From positions 62,001-126,000 of the forward strand of contig NZ_BDJE01000042.1 of NCBI RefSeq assembly GCF_002117935.1: 64,000 bases of DNA, given 5' to 3'. How positions within the stretch are numbered: position 1 is the first letter of the stretch; each line of letters opens with the position of its first letter. The DNA is from Nocardioides sp. PD653-B2 (lineage in GTDB: Bacteria > Actinomycetota > Actinomycetes > Propionibacteriales > Nocardioidaceae). Positions 26,801 through 34,336 of the stretch are shown piece by piece. Made by a program: the position numbers and the translations under genes. The notes under the pieces were generated by a model. The model ran no database searches. It was not told where the DNA came from and worked only from the letters and a program-made list of their open reading frames with translations.

Positions 26801-28409
26801 CCGGCACTCCACGCCGGGTGTGGGCCTGATCAGCCCGCCGCCGCACCACGACATCTACTCGATCGAGGACCTGGCGCAGCTGATCCACGACCTCAAGAAC
26901 GCCAACCCGAGCGCCCGCGTCCACGTGAAGCTGGTCTCCGAGGTCGGCGTCGGCACGGTCGCGACCGGCGTCTCCAAGGCGCACGCCGACGTGGTGCTCA
27001 TCTCCGGCCACGACGGCGGCACCGGCGCCGCGCCGCTCACGTCGCTCAAGCACGCGGGTGGACCCTGGGAGCTCGGCCTGGCCGAGACCCAGCAGACGCT
27101 GCTGCTCAACGGCCTGCGCGACCGGATCGTCGTGCAGACCGACGGCCAGCTCAAGACCGGCCGCGACGTCGTGGTCGCCGCGCTGCTCGGCGCGGAGGAG
27201 TACGGCTTCGCCTCGGCCCCGCTGGTGGTCTCCGGCTGCATCATGATGCGGGTCTGCCACCTCGACACCTGCCCCGTGGGCGTCGCGACGCAGAACCCGG
27301 TCCTGCGGGAGCGCTACTCCGGCAAGGCCGAGTACGTCGTGAACTTCTTCGAGTACATCGCCGAGGAGGTGCGCGAGATCCTGGCCGAGCTGGGCTTCCG
27401 CACCCTCGCCGAGGCGATCGGCCAGGTCGACACCCTCGACGTCGCCGAGGCGGTCGACCACTGGAAGGCCGCGGGTCTCGACCTCACGCCGATCCTGCAC
27501 AAGCCCGAGCTCCCCGAGGGCGCCGCGCTGCGCAACACGACGACCCAGGACCACGGCCTCGACAAGGCGCTCGACGTCACCGACCTGGTGCCGCTCGCGA
27601 AGGCGGCGCTGGAGTCCGGGGAGCCGGTGCGCGCGCAGGTCGCGATCCGCAACGTCAACCGCACGGTCGGCACGATCCTCGGCCACGAGGTCACCAAGAG
27701 GTACGGCGGTGACGGTCTGCCCGAAGGCACCATCGACATCACGTTCCTCGGTTCGGCGGGCCAGTCGTTCGGCGCGTTCGTGCCGAAGGGCATCACGCTG
27801 CGGCTCGAGGGCGACGCCAACGACTACGTCGGCAAGGGTCTGTCCGGCGGTCGGATCGTCGTTCGCCCCGACCGGGCCGCGACGTTCCGGGCCGACGAGC
27901 AGATCATCGCCGGCAACGTGATCGCGTACGGCGCGACCTCGGGCGAGATCTTCATCCGCGGCGGCGTGGGCGAGCGGTGCTGCGTGCGCAACTCCGGCGC
28001 GCGGGTCGTGACCGAGGGCGTGGGCGACCACGGCTGCGAGTACATGACCGGCGGCCGCGTCGCGGTCCTCGGCAAGACCGGTCGCAACTTCGCGGCCGGC
28101 ATGTCCGGAGGCGTGGCCTGGGTGCTCGACCTGTTGCCCGGCCGCGTCAACCAGGAGCTCGTCGAGCTCGGCCCCGTCACCGGCGACGCGGCCGTCGAGC
28201 TCGAGAAGATGGTGCGGGCGCACCTCGAGGAGACCGGTTCGACGGTCGCCGAGGAGCTGCTCGCCGACTGGGATACCTCGCTGACGCGCTTCACCGAGGT
28301 CATGCCCACCGACTACCGCAAGTCGCTCGAGGTCAAGGCCAAGGCGGAAGCCGACGGCCTGGACGAGAACGAGACGGCGCACGCGATGATGGAGGCACTC
28401 CATGGATGA
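23856..28409 (+). CDS. gltB: Glutamate synthase (NADPH) large subunit
   Basis: Makes glutamate from glutamine and 2-oxoglutarate. About 1517 residues, normal for the family. From the GTG at 23856 there is a 22-residue propeptide and then Cys23 (HDACGVAF), the N-terminal nucleophile of the glutaminase domain (about 23-430). A central domain follows, then the FMN/synthase domain (about 830-1210), with 3Fe-4S cysteines in CIMMRVCHLDTC, and the C-terminal beta-helix (GGRIVVRP, GGVGERCCVRNSGA). An upstream in-frame ATG at 23745 would add an unconserved Arg-rich stretch crossing the leader hairpin, so I reject it. gltD follows after 32 bases. Confidence 0.97.
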   Translation: MPYSHAFPPPQGLYDPRHEHDACGVAFVATLTGVASHDIVAKALTALRNLEHRGAAGAEPNSGDGAGILMQVPDAFLRAVTAEAGFELPGQHAYAVGTAFLPGDDEEVTKTRRRIEEIAAEEGLTVLGWRDVPTQPDILGKTALGVMPSFSQLFVAGAGSRVTGMALERLAFCLRKRAERETDVYFPSLSSRTLAYKGMLTTDQLDNFFPDLVDERVASALAVVHSRFSTNTFPSWPLAHPFRFIAHNGEINTVMGNRNWMRAREALLDSDLIPGDLERLFPICTPGASDSASFDEVLELLHMGGRTLPHSVLMMIPEAWENHAEMDAKRRAFYEFHSTMMEPWDGPACVVFTDGSQIGAVLDRNGLRPSRYWVTDDGLVVLASEVGVLDLDPASIVRKGRLQPGRMFLVDTDEHRIIEDEEIKTQLASEHPYDEWLHAGLIHLDDVTEREHIIHTHASVTRRQQVFGYTEEELRVILTPMANTGGEPLGSMGTDTPIAALSAKPRLLFDYFSQLFAQVTNPPLDAIREELVTSLAGTIGPEANLLDPAPASCRMVVMPFPVISNDDLAKIRHINRDGDMPGFITHVARGLYPVEGGGAAMAERIEEVCQEVSAAIADGARVIVLSDRHSTAELAPIPSLLLTGAVHHHLVREKTRTQVGLLVESGDVREVHHVALLVGYGAAAVNPYLAMESVEDLAREGYYVKTDGEKAVANLIKALGKGVLKVMSKMGVSTVASYTGAQIFEAVGLSQAVVDKYFTGTTSKLGGVELDTIAEEVAQRHATAYPRGGIAPAHRELEIGGEYQWRREGEPHLFDPETVFRLQHATRAGRYDVFKQYTSRVDEQSERLMTLRGMFRFKDAEGTGRAPIPIEEVEPVSEIVKRFSTGAMSYGSISKEAHETLAIAMNRLGAKSNTGEGGEDPDRLYDPERRSSIKQVASGRFGVTSEYLTNADDIQIKMAQGAKPGEGGQLPGNKVYPWVAKTRHSTPGVGLISPPPHHDIYSIEDLAQLIHDLKNANPSARVHVKLVSEVGVGTVATGVSKAHADVVLISGHDGGTGAAPLTSLKHAGGPWELGLAETQQTLLLNGLRDRIVVQTDGQLKTGRDVVVAALLGAEEYGFASAPLVVSGCIMMRVCHLDTCPVGVATQNPVLRERYSGKAEYVVNFFEYIAEEVREILAELGFRTLAEAIGQVDTLDVAEAVDHWKAAGLDLTPILHKPELPEGAALRNTTTQDHGLDKALDVTDLVPLAKAALESGEPVRAQVAIRNVNRTVGTILGHEVTKRYGGDGLPEGTIDITFLGSAGQSFGAFVPKGITLRLEGDANDYVGKGLSGGRIVVRPDRAATFRADEQIIAGNVIAYGATSGEIFIRGGVGERCCVRNSGARVVTEGVGDHGCEYMTGGRVAVLGKTGRNFAAGMSGGVAWVLDLLPGRVNQELVELGPVTGDAAVELEKMVRAHLEETGSTVAEELLADWDTSLTRFTEVMPTDYRKSLEVKAKAEADGLDENETAHAMMEALHG

Positions 28410-28441
28410 GCGAAGCGAAGGAATGGAGGGGGTGGCGCAGC

Positions 28442-29911
28442 ATGGCTGACCCCAAAGGCTTTCTCAAGTACGGCCGCGAGGTCGCCGAGCGGCGTCCGGT
28501 CGAGGAGCGGATCCACGACTGGAACGAGGTCTACCCCGGCAGCGCCGGGCGGGCCCTGCTCCCGATCATCACCGAGCAGGCCGGGCGCTGCATGGACTGC
28601 GGCATCCCGTTCTGCCACCAGGGCTGCCCGCTCGGGAACATCATCCCGGAGTGGAACGACCTGGTCTGGCGCGACGACTGGGACGGCGCGATCGAGCGCC
28701 TGCACGCGACCAACAACTTCCCGGAGTTCACCGGTCGCCTCTGCCCCGCCCCCTGCGAGACCGCCTGCGTGCTGGGCATCAACCAGGACCCGGTCACGAT
28801 CAAGAACGTCGAGGTCTCGATCATCGACAAGGCCTGGGAGTCGGGCATGGTCCGGCCCCAGCCGCCGGAGTGGCTCTCGGGCCGCACGGTCGCCGTCATC
28901 GGCTCGGGCCCGGCGGGCCTGGCTGCGGCGCAGCAGCTCACCCGCGCCGGTCACACGGTCGCCGTCTACGAGCGGGCCGACAAGATCGGCGGCCTGCTGC
29001 GCTACGGCATCCCCGAGTTCAAGATGGAGAAGAAGCACCTCGACAAGCGCCTCGAGCAGATGCGCCGCGAGGGCACCGTCTTCCGGGCCGGCGTCAACGT
29101 CGGCGAGGACAAGATGACCGGCGACAAGCTGCGCGAGCGGTACGACGCCGTCGTCCTCGCCATGGGTGCCACCCAGGCGCGCGACCTCGACGCCCCGGGC
29201 CGCGAGCTCGGCGGCATCCACCAGGCCATGGAGTTCCTGCCGCAGGCCAACCGGGTCGCGCTCGGCGAAGAGGTCGAGGGCCAGATCACGGCCACCGGCA
29301 AGCACGTCGTGATCATCGGCGGCGGCGACACGGGTGCCGACTGCCTCGGCACGTCGACCCGCCAGGGTGCCGCGTCGATCACGCAGCTCGAGATCATGCC
29401 CGAGCCCCCGGAGACCCGCCCGGCGGGCCAGCCGTGGCCGACGTACCCGATGACCTTCCGGGTCTCCTCGGCCCACGAGGAGGCAGGTGAGCGCGTCTAC
29501 GCCGTCTCCACGAAGGAGTTCCTCGGCGACGAGGACGGCAACGTGCGCGCGCTGCGCCTGGTCGAGGTGGAGTTCGAGGCCGGCAAGTTCACCGAGGTCG
29601 AGGGCTCCGAGCACGAGATCCCGGCCCAGCTGGTGCTCTTCGCGATGGGGTTCACCGGCCCCGAGCGGGCCGGTCTCATCGAGCAGCTCGGCGTCGACCT
29701 CGACGAGCGCGGCAACGTCAAGCGCGACGCGTCGTACCTCTCGTCGGTGCCCGGCGTGTTCGTGGCCGGCGACGCCGGTCGCGGTCAGTCGCTCATCGTC
29801 TGGGCGATCGCCGAGGGCCGGGCCGCCGCGTCGAAGGTGGACGAGTTCCTGACGGGTTCGACGACGCTGCCGGCGCCGATCGCGCCGACGGAGCGCCCGC
29901 TCGTCGTATGA
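28442..29911 (+). CDS. gltD: Glutamate synthase (NADPH) small subunit
   Basis: FAD- and 4Fe-4S-containing subunit that passes electrons from NADPH to GltB. The 489-residue protein has N-terminal cluster cysteines in CMDCGIPFCHQGCPLG and CPAPCETAC (about residues 47-110). A FAD Rossmann motif GSGPAGLAAAQQL is at about 150, NADPH motif GGGDTGADC at about 285, and a C-terminal VFVAGDAGRGQSL. I use ATG 28442 because MADPKGFLKYGR is the usual start and GGAGGGG lies about 10 bases upstream. An in-frame ATG at 28406, overlapping the gltB stop as ATGA, would add 12 residues and is also possible. Confidence 0.95.
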   Translation: MADPKGFLKYGREVAERRPVEERIHDWNEVYPGSAGRALLPIITEQAGRCMDCGIPFCHQGCPLGNIIPEWNDLVWRDDWDGAIERLHATNNFPEFTGRLCPAPCETACVLGINQDPVTIKNVEVSIIDKAWESGMVRPQPPEWLSGRTVAVIGSGPAGLAAAQQLTRAGHTVAVYERADKIGGLLRYGIPEFKMEKKHLDKRLEQMRREGTVFRAGVNVGEDKMTGDKLRERYDAVVLAMGATQARDLDAPGRELGGIHQAMEFLPQANRVALGEEVEGQITATGKHVVIIGGGDTGADCLGTSTRQGAASITQLEIMPEPPETRPAGQPWPTYPMTFRVSSAHEEAGERVYAVSTKEFLGDEDGNVRALRLVEVEFEAGKFTEVEGSEHEIPAQLVLFAMGFTGPERAGLIEQLGVDLDERGNVKRDASYLSSVPGVFVAGDAGRGQSLIVWAIAEGRAAASKVDEFLTGSTTLPAPIAPTERPLVV

Positions 29912-29937
29912 GAGTCGCCCAGGACCCGGGGTTCGGT

Positions 29938-29953
29938 CTTTGAACGATCAAAG
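29938..29953. promoter_or_regulatory. Palindrome in the pyk promoter, candidate operator
   Basis: CTTTGA-ACGA-TCAAAG is a perfect 6+6 inverted repeat lying 7 bases upstream of the pyk -10 hexamer, where a bound repressor would block RNA polymerase. It stands out as AT-rich within GC-rich DNA. Confidence 0.45.
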
Positions 29954-29959
29954 TCACGC

Positions 29960-29965
29960 TAGGGT
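29960..29965 (+). promoter_or_regulatory. -10 hexamer of pyk (leaderless)
   Basis: TAGGGT ends 7 bases before the GTG at 29973. No Shine-Dalgarno fits between, so transcription would begin at the start codon. Confidence 0.5.
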
Positions 29966-29972
29966 AGGGCCC

Positions 29973-31445
29973 GTGCGTAGAGCCAAGATCGTCTGCACCC
30001 TGGGTCCGGCGACCTCGTCGCCGCGGCGCATCCGCGAACTCGTGTACGCCGGGATGGACGTCGCCCGGCTGAACATGAGCCATGGCACCCACGAGGACCA
30101 CGCCGAGGCGTACCGCCTCGTGCGCGAGGCCTCGGACGCCAGCGGCCACGGCGTCGGCATCTTCGCCGACCTCCAGGGCCCGAAGATCCGGCTCTCGACC
30201 TTCGACGACGGCCCCGTCGTGCTCCACCGCGGCCAGCAGTGGACGATCACGACGCGCGACGTGCCCGGTGACGACCAGGTGGCCGGCACGACGTACCAGG
30301 GCCTGCCCGGTGACGTGAACGTCGGCGACCCGATCCTCATCGACGACGGCAAGGTCCGGCTGCGGGTGACCGGTGTCGAAGGCACCGACGTCCGCACCGA
30401 AGTCCTGGTCGGCGGCAAGGTCAGCAACCACAAGGGCATCAACCTCCCCGGCGTCGCGGTGTCCGTCCCCGCACTGTCGGAGAAGGACATCGAGGACCTG
30501 CGCTTCGCCCTGCACCTCACGGTCGACTTCATCGCGCTGAGCTTCGTGCGCGACGCGAAGGACGCGGACGACGTCCGCAAGATCATGGACGAGGAGGGCG
30601 TGCACCTCCCGATCATCGCCAAGATCGAGAAGCCCCAGGCGATCGAGAACCTCGACGAGGTCATCGACGCCTTCGACGGCTTCATGGTCGCCCGCGGTGA
30701 CCTCGCCGTGGAGTGCCCGCTCGAGGACGTGCCGTTCCTGCAGAAGCAGATCGTGCGCAAGGCGCGCCTGCACGCGAAGCCGGTCATCGTCGCGACCCAG
30801 ATGCTCGAGTCGATGATCTCGAGCCCGGCGCCCACCCGCGCCGAGGCCTCCGACGTCGCCAACGCCGTGCTCGACGGCGCCGACGCCGTGATGCTCTCCG
30901 GTGAGACCAGCGTGGGGGAGTACCCCGTGCACACGGTCGAGACCATGGCCCGGATCATCACGTCGACCGAGGAGCACGCGATCCAGTCCGGCGACGAGGT
31001 CGGCGTGTTCGCCAAGATCGACTGGGACCCGCACACCCGCTCCGGCGTGATCGCCAAGGCGGCCGAGGAGGTCGCCGAGCGGGTCGACGCCAAGTACGTC
31101 GTCGCGTTCACCACGAGCGGCGACTCCGCCCGCCGGATGTCGCGGCTGCGTGGCCCGGTGCCCGTCCTCGCGTTCACCCCGGTCCCCGCGGTCCGGTCCC
31201 AGCTCGCGATGAGCTGGGGCGTCGAGACGTTCCTGACCCAGATGGTCGAGCACACCGACGAGATGGTCCGCCAGGTCGACGAGCAGCTGCTCCAGATCGG
31301 CCGCGTCAGCGAGGGCGACCTGGTCGTGATCATCGCCGGGGCGCCTCCGGGCATCCCCGGCTCCACCAACGCGCTGCGCATCCACCGGATGGGCGACGCC
31401 ATCAAGGGCGTCGCCCCGGCCTACCGCCGGTCGACGGACGCCTAG
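29973..31445 (+). CDS. pyk: Pyruvate kinase
   Basis: Last step of glycolysis, PEP + ADP to pyruvate + ATP. A 490-residue protein with the conserved start MRRAKIVCTLGPATSS, the substrate and K+ site RLNMSHGTHEDH, the catalytic block IIAKIEKPQAIENLDEVIDAFDGFMVARGDLAVE, and VATQMLESMI. The C-terminal domain (about 355-485) is the usual allosteric module. The GTG at 29973 is preferred over a TTG at 29940 because the homologous N terminus starts here and a -10 lies 7 bases upstream. A hairpin at 31482 probably ends the transcript. Confidence 0.96.
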   Translation: MRRAKIVCTLGPATSSPRRIRELVYAGMDVARLNMSHGTHEDHAEAYRLVREASDASGHGVGIFADLQGPKIRLSTFDDGPVVLHRGQQWTITTRDVPGDDQVAGTTYQGLPGDVNVGDPILIDDGKVRLRVTGVEGTDVRTEVLVGGKVSNHKGINLPGVAVSVPALSEKDIEDLRFALHLTVDFIALSFVRDAKDADDVRKIMDEEGVHLPIIAKIEKPQAIENLDEVIDAFDGFMVARGDLAVECPLEDVPFLQKQIVRKARLHAKPVIVATQMLESMISSPAPTRAEASDVANAVLDGADAVMLSGETSVGEYPVHTVETMARIITSTEEHAIQSGDEVGVFAKIDWDPHTRSGVIAKAAEEVAERVDAKYVVAFTTSGDSARRMSRLRGPVPVLAFTPVPAVRSQLAMSWGVETFLTQMVEHTDEMVRQVDEQLLQIGRVSEGDLVVIIAGAPPGIPGSTNALRIHRMGDAIKGVAPAYRRSTDA

Positions 31446-31481
31446 CTCGTACCTCGCCGCGGCGTCCGACCCCGACAGGTC

Positions 31482-31503
31482 GGCGGCCCGAACCCGGGCC
31501 GCC
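31482..31503 (+). terminator. Hairpin downstream of pyk
   Basis: GGCGGCCCG and CGGGCCGCC form a perfect 9-bp stem with an AACC loop, followed by TCCCTCCTC. There is no long T-run, as usual for this GC range. A second small stem, GTGCAC...GTGCAC, follows at 31522-31540. Confidence 0.5.
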
Positions 31504-31562
31504 TCCCTCCTCGGCTGTGCGGTGCACGCACCCTGTGCACGTTCCCGCCCGAGGGCGATGCC

Positions 31563-31754
31563 TCAGACCACTGCGCTGCGCCCGCCGAACTCCTTGCGAC
31601 CCCAGAGGGCCCACACGGCCGCGGTGACGATGGAGAAGAGGATCGCGCAGACGATCCAGATCACCTTGGCCGCGGTGCTCGCCGAGGAGCGTGCGACCTC
31701 GACGATCACCCAGATGGCGGCGACGAGACCGATGATGCCGATGACTGTGCCCAT
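31563..31754 (-). CDS. Small two-helix protein, PLDc_N-like
   Basis: A 63-residue membrane protein: helix 1 at about residues 3-20, the linker EVARSSASTAAK, helix 2 at about 27-48, then a short basic tail WGRKEFGGR. This layout resembles the PLD nuclease N-terminal (PLDc_N) domain found alone in many actinobacterial small proteins. The ATG at 31752-31754 has AAGGAG 6 bases upstream. The frame could be extended into the adjacent tRNA, which I reject. It lies just downstream of that tRNA on the same strand and may share its transcript. Confidence 0.7.
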   Translation of the reverse strand: MGTVIGIIGLVAAIWVIVEVARSSASTAAKVIWIVCAILFSIVTAAVWALWGRKEFGGRSAVV

Positions 31755-31794
31755 GTGGCGCTCCTTCGTGATGTGCGCGGCCGACCGGCCGGCG

Positions 31795-31867
31795 TGCCCC
31801 GAGTGGGATTCGAACCCACACTGAATGGTGTTTGAGACCATCGCCTCTGCCGTTGGGCTATCGGGGC
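31795..31867 (-). tRNA. tRNA with CAA anticodon (Leu by codon) but class I shape
   Basis: The minus strand folds as a complete 73-base cloverleaf. It has a 7-bp acceptor stem (GCCCCGA with TCGGGGC), a D arm beginning GCC and ending GGC, and a 5-bp anticodon stem (ATGGT with ACCAT) enclosing the 7-base loop CTCAAAC. A 5-base variable loop (TCAGT) and a perfect T arm (GTGGG-TTCGAAT-CCCAC) follow, then discriminator A. CCA is not encoded. The loop reads anticodon CAA, so decoding UUG leucine is expected, yet ordinary bacterial tRNA-Leu is class II with a long variable arm, which is absent here. Confidence 0.88.
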
Positions 31868-31911
31868 CAGCGGCTGCAGAACCCTACCGAAACTCCCGGA
31901 GGCATGACGCC

Positions 31912-31940
31912 TTGGCAAAAGTCGAGTAACTAACTATTGT
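31912..31940 (+). promoter_or_regulatory. Promoter of the small gene at 31981
   Basis: TTGGCA (31912-31917) and TATTGT (31935-31940) are 17 bases apart, a good sigma70-type pair, in a locally AT-rich stretch. Transcription would start near 31947 and give a leader of about 34 bases containing the GGAGG ribosome binding site. Confidence 0.6.
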
Positions 31941-31980
31941 TTGTGGTCAACATCGGGTGCCGCACAGGTGGAGGTCGGTC

Positions 31981-32166
31981 ATGGGGTCGTGGTGGAAGCC
32001 GTGGCAGTGGAGTCAGGACAGCAACCGGGCCGCGGTCGTCAACGCCCGCGCGGCGAGCACCGAGCTCAGCCGCCGGCGGGTCGAGCGTCAGGAGATCGAG
32101 CTCTTCCTCCGGCAGCACCGACGCGTGGCGGCAGCGACGCCCGCCGCGACCAGGCGTCCAGCCTGA
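31981..32166 (+). CDS. Small basic hypothetical protein
   Basis: A 61-residue cytoplasmic protein with an unusual Trp-rich start (MGSWWKPWQW) followed by a strongly charged helical region, RRRVERQEIELFLRQHRR. I do not recognise a family. It is supported as real by GGAGG exactly 6 bases before the ATG and by the good promoter at 31912. It lies 45 bases upstream of the ANTAR response regulator, which has its own promoter. It could bind nucleic acid or a membrane surface, but this is speculation from composition. Confidence 0.65.
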   Translation: MGSWWKPWQWSQDSNRAAVVNARAASTELSRRRVERQEIELFLRQHRRVAAATPAATRRPA

Positions 32167-32198
32167 CGGTCCCGCGCGTACGGCGGGTCGCGGGCGGC

Positions 32199-32204
32199 TA
32201 GCCT
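32199..32204 (+). promoter_or_regulatory. -10 hexamer of the ANTAR regulator (leaderless)
   Basis: TAGCCT lies 7 bases before the GTG at 32212, with no ribosome binding site between. Confidence 0.45.
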
Positions 32205-32211
32205 TCTGCCC

Positions 32212-32838
32212 GTGAGCCAGCCGACCCACCCGCCGACCCCCGAGCCCGCGAGCGCCGCGACCCGTCGCGTCGTGATCGCCGAGGACGAGGTCCTGATCCG
32301 GATGGACCTCGCCGAGATGCTCTCCGAGGAGGGCTACGACGTGGTCGGCCAGGCGGGCGACGGCGAGATGGCCGTCCAGCTGGCCGAGGAGCTCCGACCC
32401 GACCTGGTCATCCTCGACGTCAAGATGCCGGTCCTCGACGGCATCGCCGCCGCGGAGCGGATTGCCGGTCAGCGGATCGCCCCGGTCGTCATCCTCACCG
32501 CCTTCTCGCAGCGGGACCTCGTCGAGCGGGCCCGCGACGCCGGCGCGATGGCGTACCTCGTGAAGCCCTTCTCCCAGACCGACCTGGTGCCCGCGATCGA
32601 GATGGCGGTCAGCCGCTTCGCCGAGCTGGCCATGCTCGAGTCCGAGGTCGCCGACCTCACCGAGCGTCTCGAGACCCGCAAGGCGGTCGACCGGGCCAAG
32701 AGCGTGCTGCAGCAGCAGCTGCAGCTGTCCGAGCCCGACGCGTTCCGCTGGATCCAGAAGACCGCGATGGACCTCCGCCTCTCGATGCGCCAGGTCGCGG
32801 ACGGCGTGATCACGCACGGTCCGAGCATCGCGGGCTGA
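32212..32838 (+). CDS. pdtaR: ANTAR-domain response regulator, PdtaR-like
   Basis: A 208-residue two-component output protein that acts on RNA. Residues about 18-135 are a receiver domain (VVIAEDEVLIRMDLAEML, phospho-acceptor Asp in LVILDVKMP, Thr in ILTAF, Lys in YLVKPF). A coiled-coil linker is followed by an ANTAR RNA-binding domain (VDRAKSVLQQQLQLSEPDAFRWIQKTAMDLRLSMRQVADGVI). ANTAR proteins bind paired hexaloop stems and prevent termination. The mycobacterial homolog is controlled by the histidine kinase PdtaS, which is not in this window. The neighbourhood pyk - regulator - polA is conserved in actinobacteria. Confidence 0.92.
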   Translation: MSQPTHPPTPEPASAATRRVVIAEDEVLIRMDLAEMLSEEGYDVVGQAGDGEMAVQLAEELRPDLVILDVKMPVLDGIAAAERIAGQRIAPVVILTAFSQRDLVERARDAGAMAYLVKPFSQTDLVPAIEMAVSRFAELAMLESEVADLTERLETRKAVDRAKSVLQQQLQLSEPDAFRWIQKTAMDLRLSMRQVADGVITHGPSIAG

Positions 32839-32956
32839 CCGCCGGCACCTGTGGACGAGCAACGTCCGGATCACTCGCAGATCACGCTTCGGTAAAGGCG
32901 CACCGTGACCCGCCGATCGAACCGCGCGATGTGGCGCTGGACGGCGAGTTGACCCC

Positions 32957-32962
32957 TAGACT
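32957..32962 (+). promoter_or_regulatory. Possible -10 of the liv operon
   Basis: TAGACT in the 164-base gap before livH. It would give a leader of about 35 bases with GGGAGG just before the TTG start. No convincing -35. The rest of the gap shows no other structure. Confidence 0.4.
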
Positions 32963-33002
32963 GCCGTCGGTGCCCGGCCGGGTGCCCGGAGGGAGGACCG
33001 AG

Positions 33003-34322
33003 TTGACGACTCGACACGCAGTCCGCGCACGGGCAGTGAGTAGGCGGGCCGCAGGCCTTCTCCTCGCCATGCTCGTCGCGCCCCTGATCGTCCTCCTCGG
33101 GCAGTCATCGGCGGGCGCCGTCGACACGCTCTGCCTCCCCGGCCCGGACAAGGCCTGCATCGCCGGCACGCTCCGCACCGAGGACGGCGTCCTCCCCGAC
33201 GTCACGATCACCGTGACCGACGAGGCTGGCACCGTCCAGGAGGCGGTCACCAGTGACACCGGCAAGTGGAACGTCCAGGTCGACGAGGAGGGGACCTACA
33301 CGGTCGCGCTCGACAAGACGACCCTCCCCAAGGACCTCGACGTCGCGAAGTCGGAGATCACGGTCCAGGCGAAGTTCGGCGCGACCCTGCCGGCTCTGTT
33401 CGACGTCCGCACCGCGTCGTACGACGCCTCCACGAGCAAGGTCGACGAGCTCGTCCAGAGCGGTGTCAACGGCCTGCGCCTGGGGCTCCTGCTCGCCCTG
33501 GCCTCCGTCGGGCTCTCGCTCATCTACGGCACGACCGGCCTCTCGAACTTCGCGCACGCGGAGCAGGTCACCCTCGGCGGCGTGCTCGGCTACCTGTTCG
33601 TGAACAGCTGGGGCCTGAACCTCTGGATCGGCGGAGTGCTGGTGGTCCTCGCCTGTGCGTTCTCGGGCTACTTCCAGGACCGGGTGCTCTGGCAGCCGCT
33701 CCGGCGCCGGGGCCTGGGCCTGACCCAGATGATCATCGTGACGATCGGTCTCTCGCTGTCGCTGCAGTACGTCTTCCAGTACTTCCTCGGCGCCGGGACG
33801 GTGCGCGTCGTCCAGGACAACCCGTCGGTGCGGACGTTCGGCTCGGTCACGATCACCAACCAGTCGCTGGTGGCGATGGCGATCTCGATCGTCGTCCTGG
33901 CCGCCGTCGGCTTCGCCCTGCTGCGCACCCGCATCGGCCGGGCCACCCGGGCGGTGTCGGACAACCCGGCCCTCGCCTCGGCCTCGGGCATCGACACCGA
34001 CAAGGTGATCCGCCTGGTCTGGACGGTCGCGATGGGCCTGGCCGGACTCTCCGGGATCCTCTACGCGCTGGTCGTCAACGGCATCAAGTGGGACTCCGGT
34101 CTGCAGATCCTGCTGCTGCTGTTCGCGGCGGTCACGCTGGGTGGTCTCGGCACGGCGTTCGGCGCGCTGCTCGGCGCCCTGGTCATCGGCCTCGTCGTCG
34201 AGGTCTCCCCGGTGGTGGGCATGCCGGGTGACTTCAAGTACGCCACCGCGCTGTTGATCCTGATCCTGCTCCTGCTCGTGCGGCCCCAGGGCCTGCTCGG
34301 GAAGCCGCAGCGGGTCGGCTGA
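33003..34322 (+). CDS. livH: Branched-chain amino acid ABC permease (LivH type) with N-terminal extracytoplasmic domain
   Basis: A 439-residue inner-membrane permease. The first about 38 residues look like a signal sequence (basic start, long hydrophobic stretch, AGA). Residues about 45-150 form a beta-rich domain like the carboxypeptidase-regulatory/SdrD-B fold (LRTEDGVLPDVTITVTDEAGTVQEAVTSDTGKW). The LivH permease core follows (about 160-435), with SLIYGTTGLSNFAHAE and AVSDNPALASASGI. TTG 33003 is chosen as start because GGGAGG lies 6 bases upstream. LivM follows 14 bases later. The added domain would lie outside the membrane, near the substrate-binding lipoprotein. Confidence 0.9.
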   Translation: MTTRHAVRARAVSRRAAGLLLAMLVAPLIVLLGQSSAGAVDTLCLPGPDKACIAGTLRTEDGVLPDVTITVTDEAGTVQEAVTSDTGKWNVQVDEEGTYTVALDKTTLPKDLDVAKSEITVQAKFGATLPALFDVRTASYDASTSKVDELVQSGVNGLRLGLLLALASVGLSLIYGTTGLSNFAHAEQVTLGGVLGYLFVNSWGLNLWIGGVLVVLACAFSGYFQDRVLWQPLRRRGLGLTQMIIVTIGLSLSLQYVFQYFLGAGTVRVVQDNPSVRTFGSVTITNQSLVAMAISIVVLAAVGFALLRTRIGRATRAVSDNPALASASGIDTDKVIRLVWTVAMGLAGLSGILYALVVNGIKWDSGLQILLLLFAAVTLGGLGTAFGALLGALVIGLVVEVSPVVGMPGDFKYATALLILILLLLVRPQGLLGKPQRVG

Positions 34323-34336
34323 GGAAGGACGGGGAC

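Noticed and set aside
23754..28403. A 1549-codon open frame on the minus strand opposite gltB
   Set aside because: It mirrors the codon structure of gltB, a normal result of GC-rich third positions; its product is low-complexity and shows no domain.
31755..31841. N-terminal extension of the small PLDc_N-like gene
   Set aside because: It would read through the tRNA gene; AAGGAG 6 bases before 31754 gives a better start.
32931..33002. GTG start 24 codons upstream for livH
   Set aside because: The added residues precede the signal-like sequence and there is no ribosome binding site; TTG 33003 has GGGAGG at 6 bases.
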